Source of the DNA: Pipra filicauda
Taxonomy: Eukaryota > Chordata > Aves > Passeriformes > Pipridae
Reading direction: 5' to 3'
Length of the DNA: 64,000 nucleotides
Assembly (NCBI RefSeq): GCF_003945595.2
Contig: NW_024104404.1
Location: 371,315-435,314 of the forward strand
Part shown: positions 36,301-47,966 of the stretch, one piece after another
Numbering within the stretch: the stretch's first letter is position 1
Layout of the letters: each line of letters opens with the position of its first letter
Notes under the pieces: generated by a model
The model's input: the letters and a program-made list of their open reading frames with translations, nothing else
What the model was told of the DNA's origin: nothing
Database searches by the model: none
Made by a program: the position numbers and the translations under genes

Positions 36301-39300
36301 CATGATAGGGCTGTAAATATCTGCAGAGACAACGTAGTTCAGTGAAGAAAGAACCAGGACAAATTGATTAATCTTTGGCCTGCAGTTGGTTTCACAGCCT
36401 GTAAGAGTTAGAATCATTCAAAGCCTGTTTAGACTTTTAAACATAAGTTTGATAAATAAATCAGAAAATCAGGGAAGGTTTATCCAGGTACCCTCAGCAT
36501 TAAACAGTTCTGCTGGGGTGGACAGAACATGATCTATGCCCAAGATTTCCTGAAAGAAAGAGACTTCAGCTCCTGGTTTTTCTGTTGTATCCTAAGGGAA
36601 GGGTAGAACTGACTCGAAAAAGCCAATTCTTACAAAGTTCAGTCTTTTTAAAATGAAGAATCCTGCAGGGGAGTGTGGCTGGGAGGGCAGAGCTGCTGGT
36701 GATGCTCCTGCTCAGGCTTCAGGGTGATGTGGGATCCCTGCAGAGGTTCTTGCTGAGAGGTTTTTCTCACGTGCACTTCATGTCCAGTTGAGTCACAAAT
36801 GCAATTAAGCAATAAATGAGACTGTGATTCAAGTTTCCCTGTGCTTATCTTTTAAATCTGCCTCCAAAGGTGAATTAGAAATTCCAAGTTTCGGTGCTTG
36901 TAACATCAGGTAATGGAAATTAGGGATCTCTGTGTAGGATCCTAAACTCGTTTAGGTTGGAAAAGCTCTCTAAGATTACCGAGTTCACCCCTAAACCATG
37001 TCCCTAAAACGTGGATCTGGGGTTCCTTGTGGAAATTATTAAAATGATTAAAATCACGCGTGTGCTGGGGATGTTCAGACTGGGGGAACTGTGTCTGTGT
37101 GCAGCTCACTGGTGGTGCTGAAATGCTGCAGTGCAGCCCATGAGAGAACTTGAGGCTCACTTTTTAAATGTGAGTTTTGTGGGTTTGTGCAGTTCCTCCT
37201 CCCCGTGTTCCCCCCCCAGCACGGGGGTCCCGGGGGGGTTGGAGTGGCCGGAGGAGCCGCGGCCGGTCTGGACAATGGTCTGGGGACACCTACTGGGCAC
37301 AGCCCCAGCCCCAGGAGCCTCTGGAGACTCTTGGTGTGCAGCCACAGGAAGCAGCAATATCGTGAATAAAACTGTACAATGCTGACTTCTGTAAATCTGA
37401 AGCGGTGCCTAAAAAAAAATCCAGATTTGCCACTGGAGTGGCTGCTGCTCTTGGTCTGCTGGGCACTTGTTTCCCGTTAGGACAATTAACTGATGCTTTG
37501 CCCAGGGGTCTCAGAACTTTGCTGCTAAGTCACAGCTGTTTAATTGCAAATGTTTCCTTGAGTTTTACATAAGAGTGTGTTTGTTACAGCTCCTGCAGCT
37601 TCCAACTAGGTCAGTAAAGTGTCCTTGTCCCTATTTCTTGAACAATCAGCTCCCCAAAGCCAGACAGTCTGATAGCAGTTTGTGATTAAGGCTCCCAGCA
37701 ATTATAAAGTGGAAGGTCTTAAATTACATTTGATAACTAAGACCTGTACATGAAACATGAAGTGACTTTGTGTTCCTTGTTGCAGATCCATAACATGGTG
37801 GCAGTGCTGGAAGTGATCTCCAGCCTGGAGAAATATCCCATTACCAAAGAGGCACTTGAGGTATGTCACGCTCTGAACATGATTTTTGTGTGTATAAAAG
37901 GACTTTCTCTGCCTTTCTAATTTCCATTGGAGCTTTTCTGGAAACAATAGATGGATTGCAAAGGATTCACAATTAAGATATTATTTTGTCCCTCTCGTGC
38001 TGCTTCCGACATCTCGCTGAACACAGGGATCCTTTCTGGGCCAGATCAGTATTCTGGGCAGCACAGTTCCTGTTTGTGCAGGGCACTACATTAATCATCA
38101 CTTGCCACTGATGAATTTGGGTGCCTTCAGCAATATGACTCTGCAGTTTTGGTCACCTTCGTAGATGTTTGGTGACCAAGCACCAGAAATCTGAAATAGG
38201 AATATAGTTGCTGTGTGTCTTTAAAATCAATCTAAAATTCATTTAGGTAGGTTTCAATACCTGATCTTTTTGGTGAGAGCAGGTGTGGGAGAGCTGCAGT
38301 CTCACTGGCCACTCGTAGAAACAGCCCAAAGAAGTTTTATGGCTGATTTATATTTTTTTTTCACCCTTTGTATTGAAATTAGCGGTGTTCTTGCTTTTAA
38401 CTGTTGCTTAATTACAACTCCACCTGTTATTTCAACATATGTATCCCAACAGGTTGCATATTTCTCTCACAGGCTGGTCTGTGTTCTCCTTTGAAGTCCT
38501 TTTCTTAAGTAATCTGACTTGTGGAACAATTCTTTGTTTTCAAACATGCTTTGGGAACAATCAAACACTTCACTTCCTTCCGCTCACAAAACCACTCTGG
38601 GACACCCCAGGAATTTGTTTAAATGGCTCTTCCATGTGTTTCCAAGATACTGGGGAGTGAAGGGAGAGGAGAGGTGGAGGAGGAAGGTAGGACATGTCAC
38701 ACCTAGCAGTCAGCTTTGTCAAATGGACATTTTTATTGTTAATTGTTACTGTAACAGGCAAAGACCCTGGAATTCTGTTCTCTTGGCTCCTTCTGCAGAT
38801 CTTAGACTTTCGCTGTGGTAAACACAAACCTTTTGGGTGCTGCATCTGAACCCACACCTTTATTCTCAATGTTCCTTCTCATTAAAGAATTCCTTTCTGA
38901 TGTTTTTTCCCAGCTCAGGGAATAAAGGCTTGAAACCCACAGCTGGTTTCATGTTGAGTGGCCGAGCGCTGGACTGATCCCTTCCAAAAAGATTAATTCA
39001 ACACTTAAATCTTTAGTGTCTTTAACCAGGTATTTCTCAGGGTGAGCAAAAGCAGAAACGTTCCTTTAAGGGTTTTTCTTGGGATGGTGATACCTGTTTG
39101 TAAAACAACTTGTCTGTCTTTGTAGGAAACAAGGCTCGGGAGGCTCATCAATGAGGTGAGGAAGAAGACATCCAATGAGGAACTTGCCAAACGTGCCAAG
39201 AAATTGTTGCGGAATTGGCAGAAGTTGATAGAACCCGTGACCCAGAACGACCCAGTGCCAAGAGGGCTCCCCAATCCACCTGGATCAGCGAATGGAGGTG

Positions 39301-40811
39301 CTCACAACTGCAAACCAGAGACACAACTTCCTGCTGTGGCTGGAGCGAAGCCCATCAGCGAGCTGAAAAGCAGGAATGACATACAGAAACTGAATTCTCC
39401 CAAACCAGAGAAACTGGGAAATCGGAAAAGGAAAGGCGATCACAGGGATGGGCAGCAGGGCCCTCCTCCCCCAAAAGTCTCCAAAGCTAGTCATGAAGTA
39501 TTACAAAACTCTTCACCCCCTCCAACAAACGGAATTGGAGGTAGTCCTGAAAATTTTCCCAGCCCTGTAGACGTAAATCTACAGGCGGGGCCCGAGAGCA
39601 GCAGGACAGAACTCAGTGAAAACGATAAACACAGTAAGATCCCAGTAAATGCTGTAAAACCTCACACCAGTTCTCCAGGACTTGTAAAACCTTCAAGCAC
39701 TTCCTCGTTGCTAAAGACTGCGGTGCTTCAGCAGCATGATAAATCAGAAGAGACCACGGGCCCTCACCAGCCCAAGAGCCCTCGCTGCTCCTCCTTTAGC
39801 CCCAGGAATGTCAGGCAGGATACTTTTGCTCGGCAGCACAGCACGTACTCACCAAAGGATTCGATGCCCAGTCCATCTCAGAGGTCTCAGTTCTTAGACA
39901 CTGCACAGGTGCCATCGCCACCACCATCCCTGATGCAACCACCCACACCTCCACTGCCAGCCAAGAGACTGGAGCTCCCCCAGCCCTCGGCCGCCGAGGT
40001 CCTGCAGCACTGGCAGGAGCAGCAGGTCCCTCCTGAGGGACACAGGCACCCAGCGGGGCCCCTCCACACATCTCCTACCTGCAAGGCTGGCGCCCACCCC
40101 GGGGACTCGCTCCTGCCACACGTGGGCTTCCCACAGGACACTTCCAAAATGGACAGTGACGATGCTGCTTCAGGGTCTGATAGTAAAAAGAAGAAAAGGT
40201 ACCGACCCAGAGACTACACAGTCAACTTGGATGGGCACGTGACAGAAGGGGGTGTGAAACCTGTGAGGTTAAAAGAGAGAAAACTCACTTTTGATCCCAT
40301 GACAGGACAGATAAAACCTTTAACACCGAAAGATCCTTTGCAGGTAGAAATCCCTGCACTTACTGAACAGCACAGGACAGAAACGGAAAAGCAGGAGCAA
40401 AAACCCAACCTGCAAAGCCCTTTTGAACAAACGAACTGGAAAGAGTTATCCAGAAATGAAATCATTCAGTCATATTTAAACAGACAGAGTAGCTTGCTGT
40501 CCTCATCAGGAGTACAGACTCCAGGAGCTCACTACTTCATGTCTGAGTATTTAAAGCAGGAGGAAAGCACTAGAAAAGAGGCTAGAAAGACTCACGTTCT
40601 AGCTCCTAACAGCAAACCTACAGACTTGCCTGGGGTCACCAGGGAGGTCACGAGCGATGACCTCGACAGGATACGTGACCACAACTGGCCGGGCGTGAAC
40701 GGTTGTTATGACACACAGGGTAACTGGTATGATTGGACACAGTGCATATCCTTAGATCCACACGGGGATGATGGGAGGTTGAACATCCTGCCTTACGTCT
40801 GCCTAGACTGA
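20782..40811 (+). CDS. MED26: Mediator complex subunit 26, three exons
   Basis: Coding exons 20782-20856, 37786-37860 and 39126-40811 join in phase 0 to 611 residues (human about 600). MED26 joins a subset of Mediator complexes and recruits elongation factors to RNA polymerase II in the nucleus. The N-terminus (about residues 10-90) is the TFIIS N-terminal (LW) domain. It is split over all three exons, with IDPQSN, NMVAVLEVISSLEKYPITKEAL and ELAKRAKKLLRNWQKLI visible. A long Ser/Pro-rich disordered middle follows. Then come a basic KKKKRYRPRDY segment and the Mediator-binding C-terminus (SPFEQTNWKELSRNEII, ending in GRLNILPYVCLD). Intron 1 is about 16.9 kb. The start follows from near identity to the vertebrate N-terminus MTAAPA. 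Confidence 0.97.
21380..25500 (+). other. MED26 intron 1, left part
   Basis: No internal exon or recognised repeat. Composition drops from the CpG island to ordinary intron by about 21400. Confidence 0.5.
25505..25713 (+). mobile_element. CR1 LINE 3' fragment
   Basis: Carries the CR1 ORF2 tail and 3'UTR, including CCTGGAAGTGTCCAGGGCC, AAGGTCCCTTCCAACCCAAA and the closing CATTCTGGGATTC. It is 5'-truncated, as most CR1 copies are. Located in MED26 intron 1, same strand as the gene. Confidence 0.92.
25714..28715 (+). other. MED26 intron 1, between CR1 copies
   Basis: No supported exon or repeat. A short duplication (GGGGATCATTAAAGG-like) occurs at about 26448-26475. Confidence 0.4.
28718..28935 (+). 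mobile_element. CR1 LINE 3' fragment
   Basis: Same family as 25505-25713 but more diverged. Contains CCCTGGAAGTGTCCAAAGCC, TTTAAGGTCCCTCTCACCCC and an extended GATTCTGTATTCTG tail. In MED26 intron 1. Confidence 0.9.
28936..36935 (+). other. MED26 intron 1, middle part
   Basis: No exon is supported. At 31574-32164 all plus frames stay largely open, but none shows a recognisable domain. At 33062-33125 a 25 bp unit (TGCACCTCCTTGGAAT) is duplicated in a slightly CpG-rich patch. A-rich run at about 33964-34015. Confidence 0.4.
36936..37030 (-). mobile_element. CR1 LINE 3' fragment, reversed
   Basis: Reverse complement of a CR1 3' end, of a different subfamily from the copies at 25.5 and 28.7 kb. 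Contains TTTAGGTTGGAAAAGCTCTC, then a gapped match to the family's ACCATGTCCCTAAA. Degenerate. Confidence 0.75.
37220..37369 (+). other. MED26: Candidate intronic terminal exon of MED26
   Basis: A C-rich tract ending in CCCCCCCAG (to 37219) looks like a 3' splice site. The following 150 bp is GC- and CpG-rich. It is open in the frame that would follow exon 1, for 49 codons. It stops at a TAA inside AATAAA (37365-37370). If spliced to exon 1, it would give a protein of about 74 residues, cutting the TFIIS-N domain. Prediction only, with no conservation evidence. Confidence 0.25.
37861..39125 (+). other. MED26 intron 2, no other feature
   Basis: Ordinary intronic sequence. No repeat or exon recognised. 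Confidence 0.5.
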
Positions 40812-41552
40812 GAGCAGGTTTTTGCTGAAACCCTGCTTTTTTTTTTTTTTACACCTGCAGTTGGCAAAAACTGGCAGACACGATGCCACTTCCAGCTGGA
40901 GAGAACCTCCTGTCCTGGACAAACAGGCCCCACGAGCAGAGGGGGGGAGGGAGCTGGGCCTTTCCAGCTCGTTCCTTTAAATTCTCCTTTTGTGAAATGC
41001 TGCTACCAGTTTACTAACAATTGCAAAGGAAGGCATACGAAGGTTGATCAGTGAGTTCAAAACTCTCTAGCCAGCCAGCTATAAAAAGTGTTAGTCCCCC
41101 AAGAAGTGAAGAGGATTTCCAGCACTTTCTGAATGCCGGAATCTTAGTACAGGCAGGTACAGAGAAAATTGTGGAAGTTACCTTAACAAAATATGCATCT
41201 ATTTATTTGACTTGATTTGGTTTTTTTTTTTTTTTTTTATTTGGCAGTGAGATATTCGAGAGACAATGTGCAAAAACTGTAGTTTTATTTCTATCACATC
41301 TCTGAACATGATTGCGTTGGTCGAAAGTCATGTGGTAAACGGAGATTGGGTTTTAAACAGCAGGTGTTGCACTGCAGGCTGGGCCTCCAGCTTCAGCTCA
41401 ACATTCCATAGGCATCCACATCCTTTAGTCTGGTTTCAGTTTAAATCCAGTCTCTGAGAAATGCTGCAAAAACTAGATGTTTAACGATATTTTTTGATCC
41501 CACCACCACCAGCCAAATATTTTTCCTCCTTTTCCCTTCCTGCAAACTTCTA

Positions 41553-41587
<35 letters not shown>

Positions 41588-41905
41588 ACAAAAAAAAATA
41601 AAAAGAAAAATCACCTTTTCTAGAATCTAAATGTAATGAGGGTGCTACAAGTTTGTAACTGTACTGTGAGAGGGAAAAAGGAAGCCTGTTTGTATGCTGG
41701 AAATATACTTGTTACCATTCCTTTAGATATTGTTTGCCTTATGGATATCCATCATAAACGCAATTTGCAAAAACAAAGAGCCTTAGTGAATGTACAGTAA
41801 CTAGACTTCTGTGTTCCTGGGATGCAGAAGGGAGCAACTTTGCTATTTGGTCCTTTAAGTGGACACGTTGTGATATAAATGTGGAAATAAAAAAAATTTG
41901 CACAA
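40812..41905 (+). other. MED26: MED26 3'UTR
   Basis: About 1.1 kb from the stop codon to a polyadenylation signal AATAAA at 41886-41891, followed by GT-rich sequence (GGTTTGTGAATT). Contains T14 at 40837-40850, T18 at 41221-41238 and A30 at 41556-41585. Confidence 0.75.
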
Positions 41906-43840
41906 AACGGTTTGTGAATTATTTATATTTCACTCGTTTCCCTCCCTCCACCCCCCCAAGTTTGCTCAGTTCAGCCCAGCCAAGGGACCCTTGACCCCAG
42001 GAATCCGTTGGAGCAGTTTGGTGAAGCCAAATGCCACGGACACTGCTGAGAGCAGCTCTTAGGGATATATGGGATGTCTTCCAAGTACCTTGGTGGTGTT
42101 CAGTCACACAGGTTAGATTTTGTTTATTTAACTCTGGAGACTGATAACCCAATTGCTGTTAATGTACCTCAAAGTCTAAAGGAACCAGAGTTCATTTTCT
42201 TGTTTCGGTAACTTTGTAATATTTTATTCCTCGCTGTTACAGTGCTTTCTAAAGCAGCCTGGGTGTAGAGAGTGAAGGATTTTAATACCTGTAATTGCTT
42301 TAACATTTGGGACTGGCTGTTTTCTGCAGTCCCCAGTGCTGGGCTTCTGTCCAGGGGAACAGGGGAGGGGACACTATACCAAAAATATTGCCAGGTTTAG
42401 TGATGTTCATGCTGTTAACCCGTTTGTGCTGGAGAAGAGCCCTGGCAAGAGCTCTCCTGCCTCTGAGAGCAGAGTCAGGCTCTTCCCTGGGTTTCACAGA
42501 AGGGTGCTTCTGACCACATTAAGTTGGTTCATTCCCTGGAATACAACTGATGAGGTTTGGTTTATTTTTATGTCATTCTTGTTCAAACCTACTGCTTTTG
42601 TGATCTGACTGCTACTGAAATGTGTGGGTGTCTCAGAAAGCTGATGTCTCTGTGCTTCCATTTCTGAAATCTGAGGTCTGGGAGTGAAAAGTGGTTACCA
42701 AAAAATGCTTCCAAGTATATTTTCAGTTTACTTCCATTTTGTTGTTCTGCAGTTGGTGAGGTGGAGCCAGTGTGGTTTGGAGTTGGGGAAAGCTCCTGTC
42801 TTGCAGTTCTGAGTGGTAGATTTGGTGGTAGAGGGATGAGCTGCTGGTCACTTTGGAAATGCTTGAGTTTTGTTTATGTAAAAAAATACTGTGCATCTTA
42901 TCTCCCTCTGCCCCTCCTCCCTCCTTCCCTGAATGATCCCATTTAGGAACAGGGTCTGTGCTCTTTTGAGGCCTTTGACTAGAGGGCAAACTTCAGGAAA
43001 TGACAAAATATTGCATTACACTTGATAAAACTCCATCTTTTTCTCCACTGCTTCCATTTCTGATGCAGTTGATGGCCCTCGAGGACCACACTGGGTGAGG
43101 TGATGCCCGAAGTTCATCACAGCTTTCAGATTATATCCAACGAACTGCTGGTGCTCAGTTGCTTGAGGGAGCATCAGGAATCAGACCTGGCCCTTTCCCT
43201 GTGGTACAAAACTGCTGGAGAAACTCCTTCCCAGTGCAAGCTTTAAATCTTGTTCCATGCCGAGTTTGTTGCTGCTGTTAAAAGGTCAACTCACTTGGTG
43301 TCATCCAGGGTGAGACGAGGCTTGACAATCTTTATTTCAGCATGCCAGTATAACCAGTTCTGTGAGCTCCAACAAATGTGAATAAGTTTACAAGGTGATA
43401 TTTTTTTGTCAATTTTGTAAACAAGTTCAAATGAAGTTTACCATGTGCGTACCTGCTGTGGACTCTCATTTGTGCCTGACTCAGTTACTCTGCTCCTGCT
43501 TTCTCCTCCCTCTCTCGCAAAATTTATCCTTCTAATCCTAAAACCTGAAGTTAATACGCTGCCATTTCTTTCTTGTCAGTGGATGACACGAAATGGCTCA
43601 TCAGCAAACCTTCTGGGAATCGCCATTACCTGAAGTGCATGTTTTTATCGGTATTAACGCTGCAAAAAACGTCTTTTGACAGAGTGCGTGGATGAGCCGG
43701 GCTCTAGAAGCCCTCCTGCCTGCCAGGTACTCACCCATCCTTTCCCCCAGCCGGCGTTACGTGTTCCCGGAGTTAGTTTTAAAGGTCAGCAGCGACTGTC
43801 CCGGTGGCTCCCAGCCCGTGACCTTCGCTCCGTCCCTGCC
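41906..43840. other. Intergenic between MED26 and SLC35E1
   Basis: No gene or recognisable repeat. Sequence becomes CpG-rich from about 43700 towards the SLC35E1 promoter. Confidence 0.5.
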
Positions 43841-43849
43841 CCGCGCCTC

Positions 43850-44600
43850 TCGCTGTCACACGGGCCGGGCTCGGCAGCGCTGGGAAAACCACCTCCCAGC
43901 GGGGCTTTCCATGCGGTTTTGTGTCCCGCGGGTCATTATAACCCCTCGGGGCCCTCCCGGGGCTCGACCCCCCCGGGTTGCGGGGCCGGGGCTGCGGGGC
44001 GCGGGGGGGATGCGCGGGGGGCCGGGGGGCCGGCGGGGCGCGGGGGGAGCGCGGCGGGGCCGCGGGGCAGGTGCGGAGGAAATGACGGCGCTGCCGCGGC
44101 CCCGCCGGGGCCCCGCGCCCGCCCCGCCCCAGGAAGCGACGCGCTGGCGGCGCTGACGTTCGGCGGCTCCGCAGCGATGGCGGCCCCGCTGGCGGCTCCC
44201 GCCGGGCCCGGGGCCGGGGCCGGGGGGGCGCGGGGCGGGCGCGGGCCGGCGCTGCGGGAGGGGGCGCGGGTGTCCGCGCTGTGCCTCGCCTGGTACGGGC
44301 TCAGCGCCGGCGGCAACGTGGTCAACAAGCTGCTGCTCGGCGGCTTCCCCCGGCCCGTCACCGTCTCGCTGTTCCACATCCTGGGGCTCTGCGGGCTCCT
44401 GCCGCCGCTGCTCCGCGCCTGGAGGGTCCCGCCCGCCGGCCCCGCGCAGCTGCCGCCCCGCGCGTACCCGCGGTACATCCTCCCGCTCGCCTTCGGGAAG
44501 TATTTCGCCTCCGTGTCCGCGCACGTCTCGCTCTGGAGGGTCCCGGTGTCCTACGCGCACACGGGTGAGGATCGAGGGGCGGGCGGTGCCCGGGGGGTGC
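43850..44600 (+). promoter_or_regulatory. SLC35E1: SLC35E1 CpG-island promoter
   Basis: Strong CpG island with no TATA box. A CRE-like TGACGTT lies at about 44152-44158. The start codon lies in GCGATGGCGGC, overlapping a YY1-like ATGGCGGC core. Confidence 0.8.
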
Positions 44601-47600
44601 CTTGTCCTCGGGGGGATGCCCGGGGGGGTGTCCTGGGGCCCTGCATTTGCTTGTACTGGTGCCCAGCGTGGTGACCTGAAGCCCCGTGTGTGTTCATGTC
44701 GGTGCCCAGGGCAGTGTCCCAGTACCCAGAGTGTGCTGGTACCAGATCCGGGTGCGGTGACCTGAAGCCCCGTGTGTACTTATTCGAGTGCCCAGTGAGG
44801 TGTCCCAGTACCCGCTGGGTGCTCCTGTCGTTTCCCAGTGGGTGCCCAGTGCCGTGTCCTGGTCCTCGGTGGGTGCTGGTGCCAGATCCAGGATCCAGGA
44901 CCTGGTGTGTGCTCCTGTGGGTGCCCAGCACAGTGTCCCAGAGCCCCAAGCCCCAGCCTGTGTTGGTAGCAGTGCCCAGCAGGGTGACAGGGAGGGATAT
45001 CCCAGCATGGCCCAGGGTGTCCCCATGGATGTTTTCCTCCCGTCCCCAGTGAAAGCCACGATGCCGATTTGGGTGGTTCTCCTCTCGCGGATCATCATGA
45101 AGGAAAAGCAGACGACGAAGGTGCGGACAGGTTTGCTGAGGTTTCTTCTCTTGGTGCTGTTTGAGGTGTGCTGTGCTGGCAGGGGCAGCAGAGCTCGGGC
45201 TTTGGGTAGCTGGGTGGGGTTTGTGACTGGAATTAGATTATGCAGATTTTCAAGTTCCTTTTCCTTTTATTAAGAACATAAATCGTGAACACTGAGCAAG
45301 GTGATGCTCTATAGTGTCTATTTTAGTTACTTAATTTCCTTGAGCTACAGTAGTATAAAAGTTGATCCCTGGTTCTGTTGCTTTATTCATCCTTCTCCTT
45401 TCCCCCCTAAATCATCAGGATGTATAAACTGAGTTGAAATTAAAGTTCTTAGAAGATGCAAGGTACTCCTCTCTTCCTCTCCCAGGTGTACCTGTCTCTG
45501 ATCCCCATCATCACTGGTGTCCTGTTGGCCACTGTCACAGAGCTTTCCTTTGACATGTGGGGACTCATCAGTGCACTTGCTGCTACTCTGTGCTTTTCCC
45601 TTCAGAACATCTTCTCAAAGAAGGTAACACTTCTGCTCTTCATAGTGTTGCTCAGTGGCATCATTCTTTAGCAGACAGTATGCACTTGCAAGTACACATA
45701 TATATATTTTTAGTTGATTTTACAGTCAAAGGAGCCCAAAGGGATGGTTGCTGTTTCGTGTGCATGTTCCTGCAGCTCTTCCTACCTGTTGAAGCTGAAA
45801 ATTGTGCAGAACTCAGAGTTTATCCTGAGCCTTTTCTTTACTCCTCATCATGGATATTTTTTTTTTCTACTGACAGTTCAGTAGTGCTTAAATTTTACAG
45901 TTCATTTGAAGGCTTTTAATGTATCTTGTATCAAATCTTTTCTCTGTAGTGAACCACTCAGTGTCAACACTGGGCCCTCCTTGAAATCTTAGAAACAAAA
46001 TTAAAATGTGTGTCTTGGCTCTAGTTAGTTACAAAATGATTTCTGGTTTGTAGAGCTTTTAAAATATATTAATATCTTATTGATACCAAGAGTCACCACT
46101 CAAAAAAGCATATTTTTTTCAAATGGACATCTGTTTTTCTTTGGTCAGGCTTATAAGAAATTCATACTCTGACAGTATTTGCTTATTTTTCTAATTTATC
46201 TGTCACCTAAAGCTGTTGCTGTGTCTTTACTGCTGTTCAATAATGGCTTTTGTCAGGTGTTAAGAGATTCCCGAATCCATCATCTTCGGTTGCTGAACAT
46301 CCTCGGGTGCCATGCTGTGTTCTTCATGATCCCAACGTGGGTTTTGGTAGATCTTTCTTCCTTCCTAGTGGAGAATGACTTGGTAAGTGTCGTATTTGGG
46401 AGGAGGAACTGTTTGCTATTAAGAAAGGAGTTCAGTAAAGTAAATAGAACCCAACAAGAAACGCCACCGCCCAACCAAAAAAGTGCACTAAAGTGTTTCA
46501 GTGTAGTTCCTTATCAGCAGGGAAGGAAATGTTGTGAAACACCTGCAGGTTGTTTCACAAACAATGTACACAGTGTTTATCCTGAGAATTCCTGTCAGGG
46601 TTAGGAGAGGCAGCTTATGGGAACAGTGGGAATCCTGGGAGCTGGAGATGGGAACAAAGGCTCCCGAATGTGTGGGGCAGGTACATCCTCTGGGTTCTCC
46701 GAGTTGGTACTTGCACAGTGGTCGTGCTTGGGGCCCCTTTAGAGTGAAGCTGAGATATCCCTCCTGCCAGTGGCAGGTACGAAGTGCCTCAGGTTGTGTT
46801 TGGGTTGTTACCTGAAACCTGAGATAATTTTTTTCTCCTCCTGTTTGCTTTCACGCAGAGCTCGATGTCTCATTGGTCCTGGACCTTGATGCTGCTTGTA
46901 ATCAGTGGGTTCTGTAACTTTGCCCAGAACGTCATTGCCTTCAGTATCCTCAACCTGATCAGCCCCCTCAGTTACTCTGTGGCCAACGCCACGAAGAGGA
47001 TCATGGTGATCACGGTGTCCCTCATCATGCTGCGCAACCCCGTCACGAGCACCAACGTCCTGGGGATGATGACGGCCATCCTCGGGGTCTTCTTGTACAA
47101 CAAGGTGAGGGGCTGCTTGGTTTACTCAGGAAATGCAGTTGGAACACTCCAGTAGCTTTGAATTATTTTTTGTACAACAAAAATGGCACAAAAATGTGGA
47201 GCATGGGGCGTAAAGCTCCATTGCAGGGTGTGGCCCAAGCGAAGGACTTGTGTGCTTGGGTCTCTCACAAACTTCAATTTTGATCTTCATGTTTTCTTGA
47301 AAAGGGAAGATTGGGAAGTAACTCAAGCCTTTTGAGCAAAAGAGCAGCTTGTGTTCATTTAGCATGTGAGAGGAATTAGGGTTTTATTAGAAGCTATTAA
47401 TATTTTAAGACTCTTAACAGGCATAGAGAGTGATTAATTGTAGAATTATTTGTAGATTAATTGTTTGCTTTTTTTGGGGTGTATGAGTATGTCAGGTGGT
47501 ATTTAAAAAAAGGCTGTCTCCATGGAGGGGGTTGTTAGATATTGGAAGGGGCTGCCCAGGGAGGTGGTGGAGTCCCCACCCCTGGAGGTGCCCAGGGAAC

Positions 47601-47966
47601 AACTGGACGTGGCACTCAGTGCTCAGGGCTGGGTGACAAGGTGGGGACCGAGCACAGATTGGACTCGACGGTCTCGGAGTTCTTTTCCAACCTTAGTGAT
47701 TCCGTGAAAAACATTCCTTCTCCCTTTCCCAGACAAAATATGATGCAAACCAAGAAGCAAAGAAGCAGCTGCTTCCCGTCACAACTGGAGACCTTGTGAA
47801 TTTGGAACGGCACCGAAACCCTCCTGAGAAGTCTCAGAACGGACTGACAGGGTTCGCCCAGCACGGAGACCTTCAGTACGGCCGGACCAACGTCCTCACA
47901 GACCACTTCCAGTACGGCCGGCAGAGCTACCCCACCACCTACAACCTGAACCGTTTTGATATCTAG
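44177..47966 (+). CDS. SLC35E1: Solute carrier family 35 member E1, six exons
   Basis: Coding exons 44177-44564, 45050-45120, 45486-45623, 46257-46382, 46859-47104 and 47733-47966 join in frame to 400 residues (human about 410). The protein belongs to the triose-phosphate-translocator branch of nucleotide-sugar transporters and is expected in Golgi/ER membranes. Its substrate is not established. Visible family segments: [13 protein letters not shown] (first helix), [13 protein letters not shown], the [14 protein letters not shown] segment, [17 protein letters not shown], and the C-terminal transport motif [14 protein letters not shown]. About ten hydrophobic helices precede a hydrophilic tail with two Q-Y-G-R repeats. 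The Ala/Gly-rich N-terminus is shorter than in human. The donor of exon 2 is weak (GTGCGG). The start is the first ATG in the CpG island, in frame with the family. Confidence 0.96.
44640..44995 (+). repeat. Degenerate minisatellite filling SLC35E1 intron 1
   Basis: Six copies of GTGCCCAG-x-x-x-x-GTGTCC-like units lie at irregular spacing (about 42-85 bp). GTGACCTGAAGCCCCGTGTG occurs twice, about 87 bp apart. It covers most of the 485 bp intron. Confidence 0.7.
47505..47707 (+). mobile_element. CR1 LINE 3' fragment next to a splice acceptor
   Basis: Contains GGGCTGCCCAGGGAGGTGGT, ATTGGACTCGACGG and TTCCAACCTTAGTGATTCCG, typical of another CR1 subfamily's 3' end. It ends about 25 bp before SLC35E1 exon 6 (47733). 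Confidence 0.88.
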
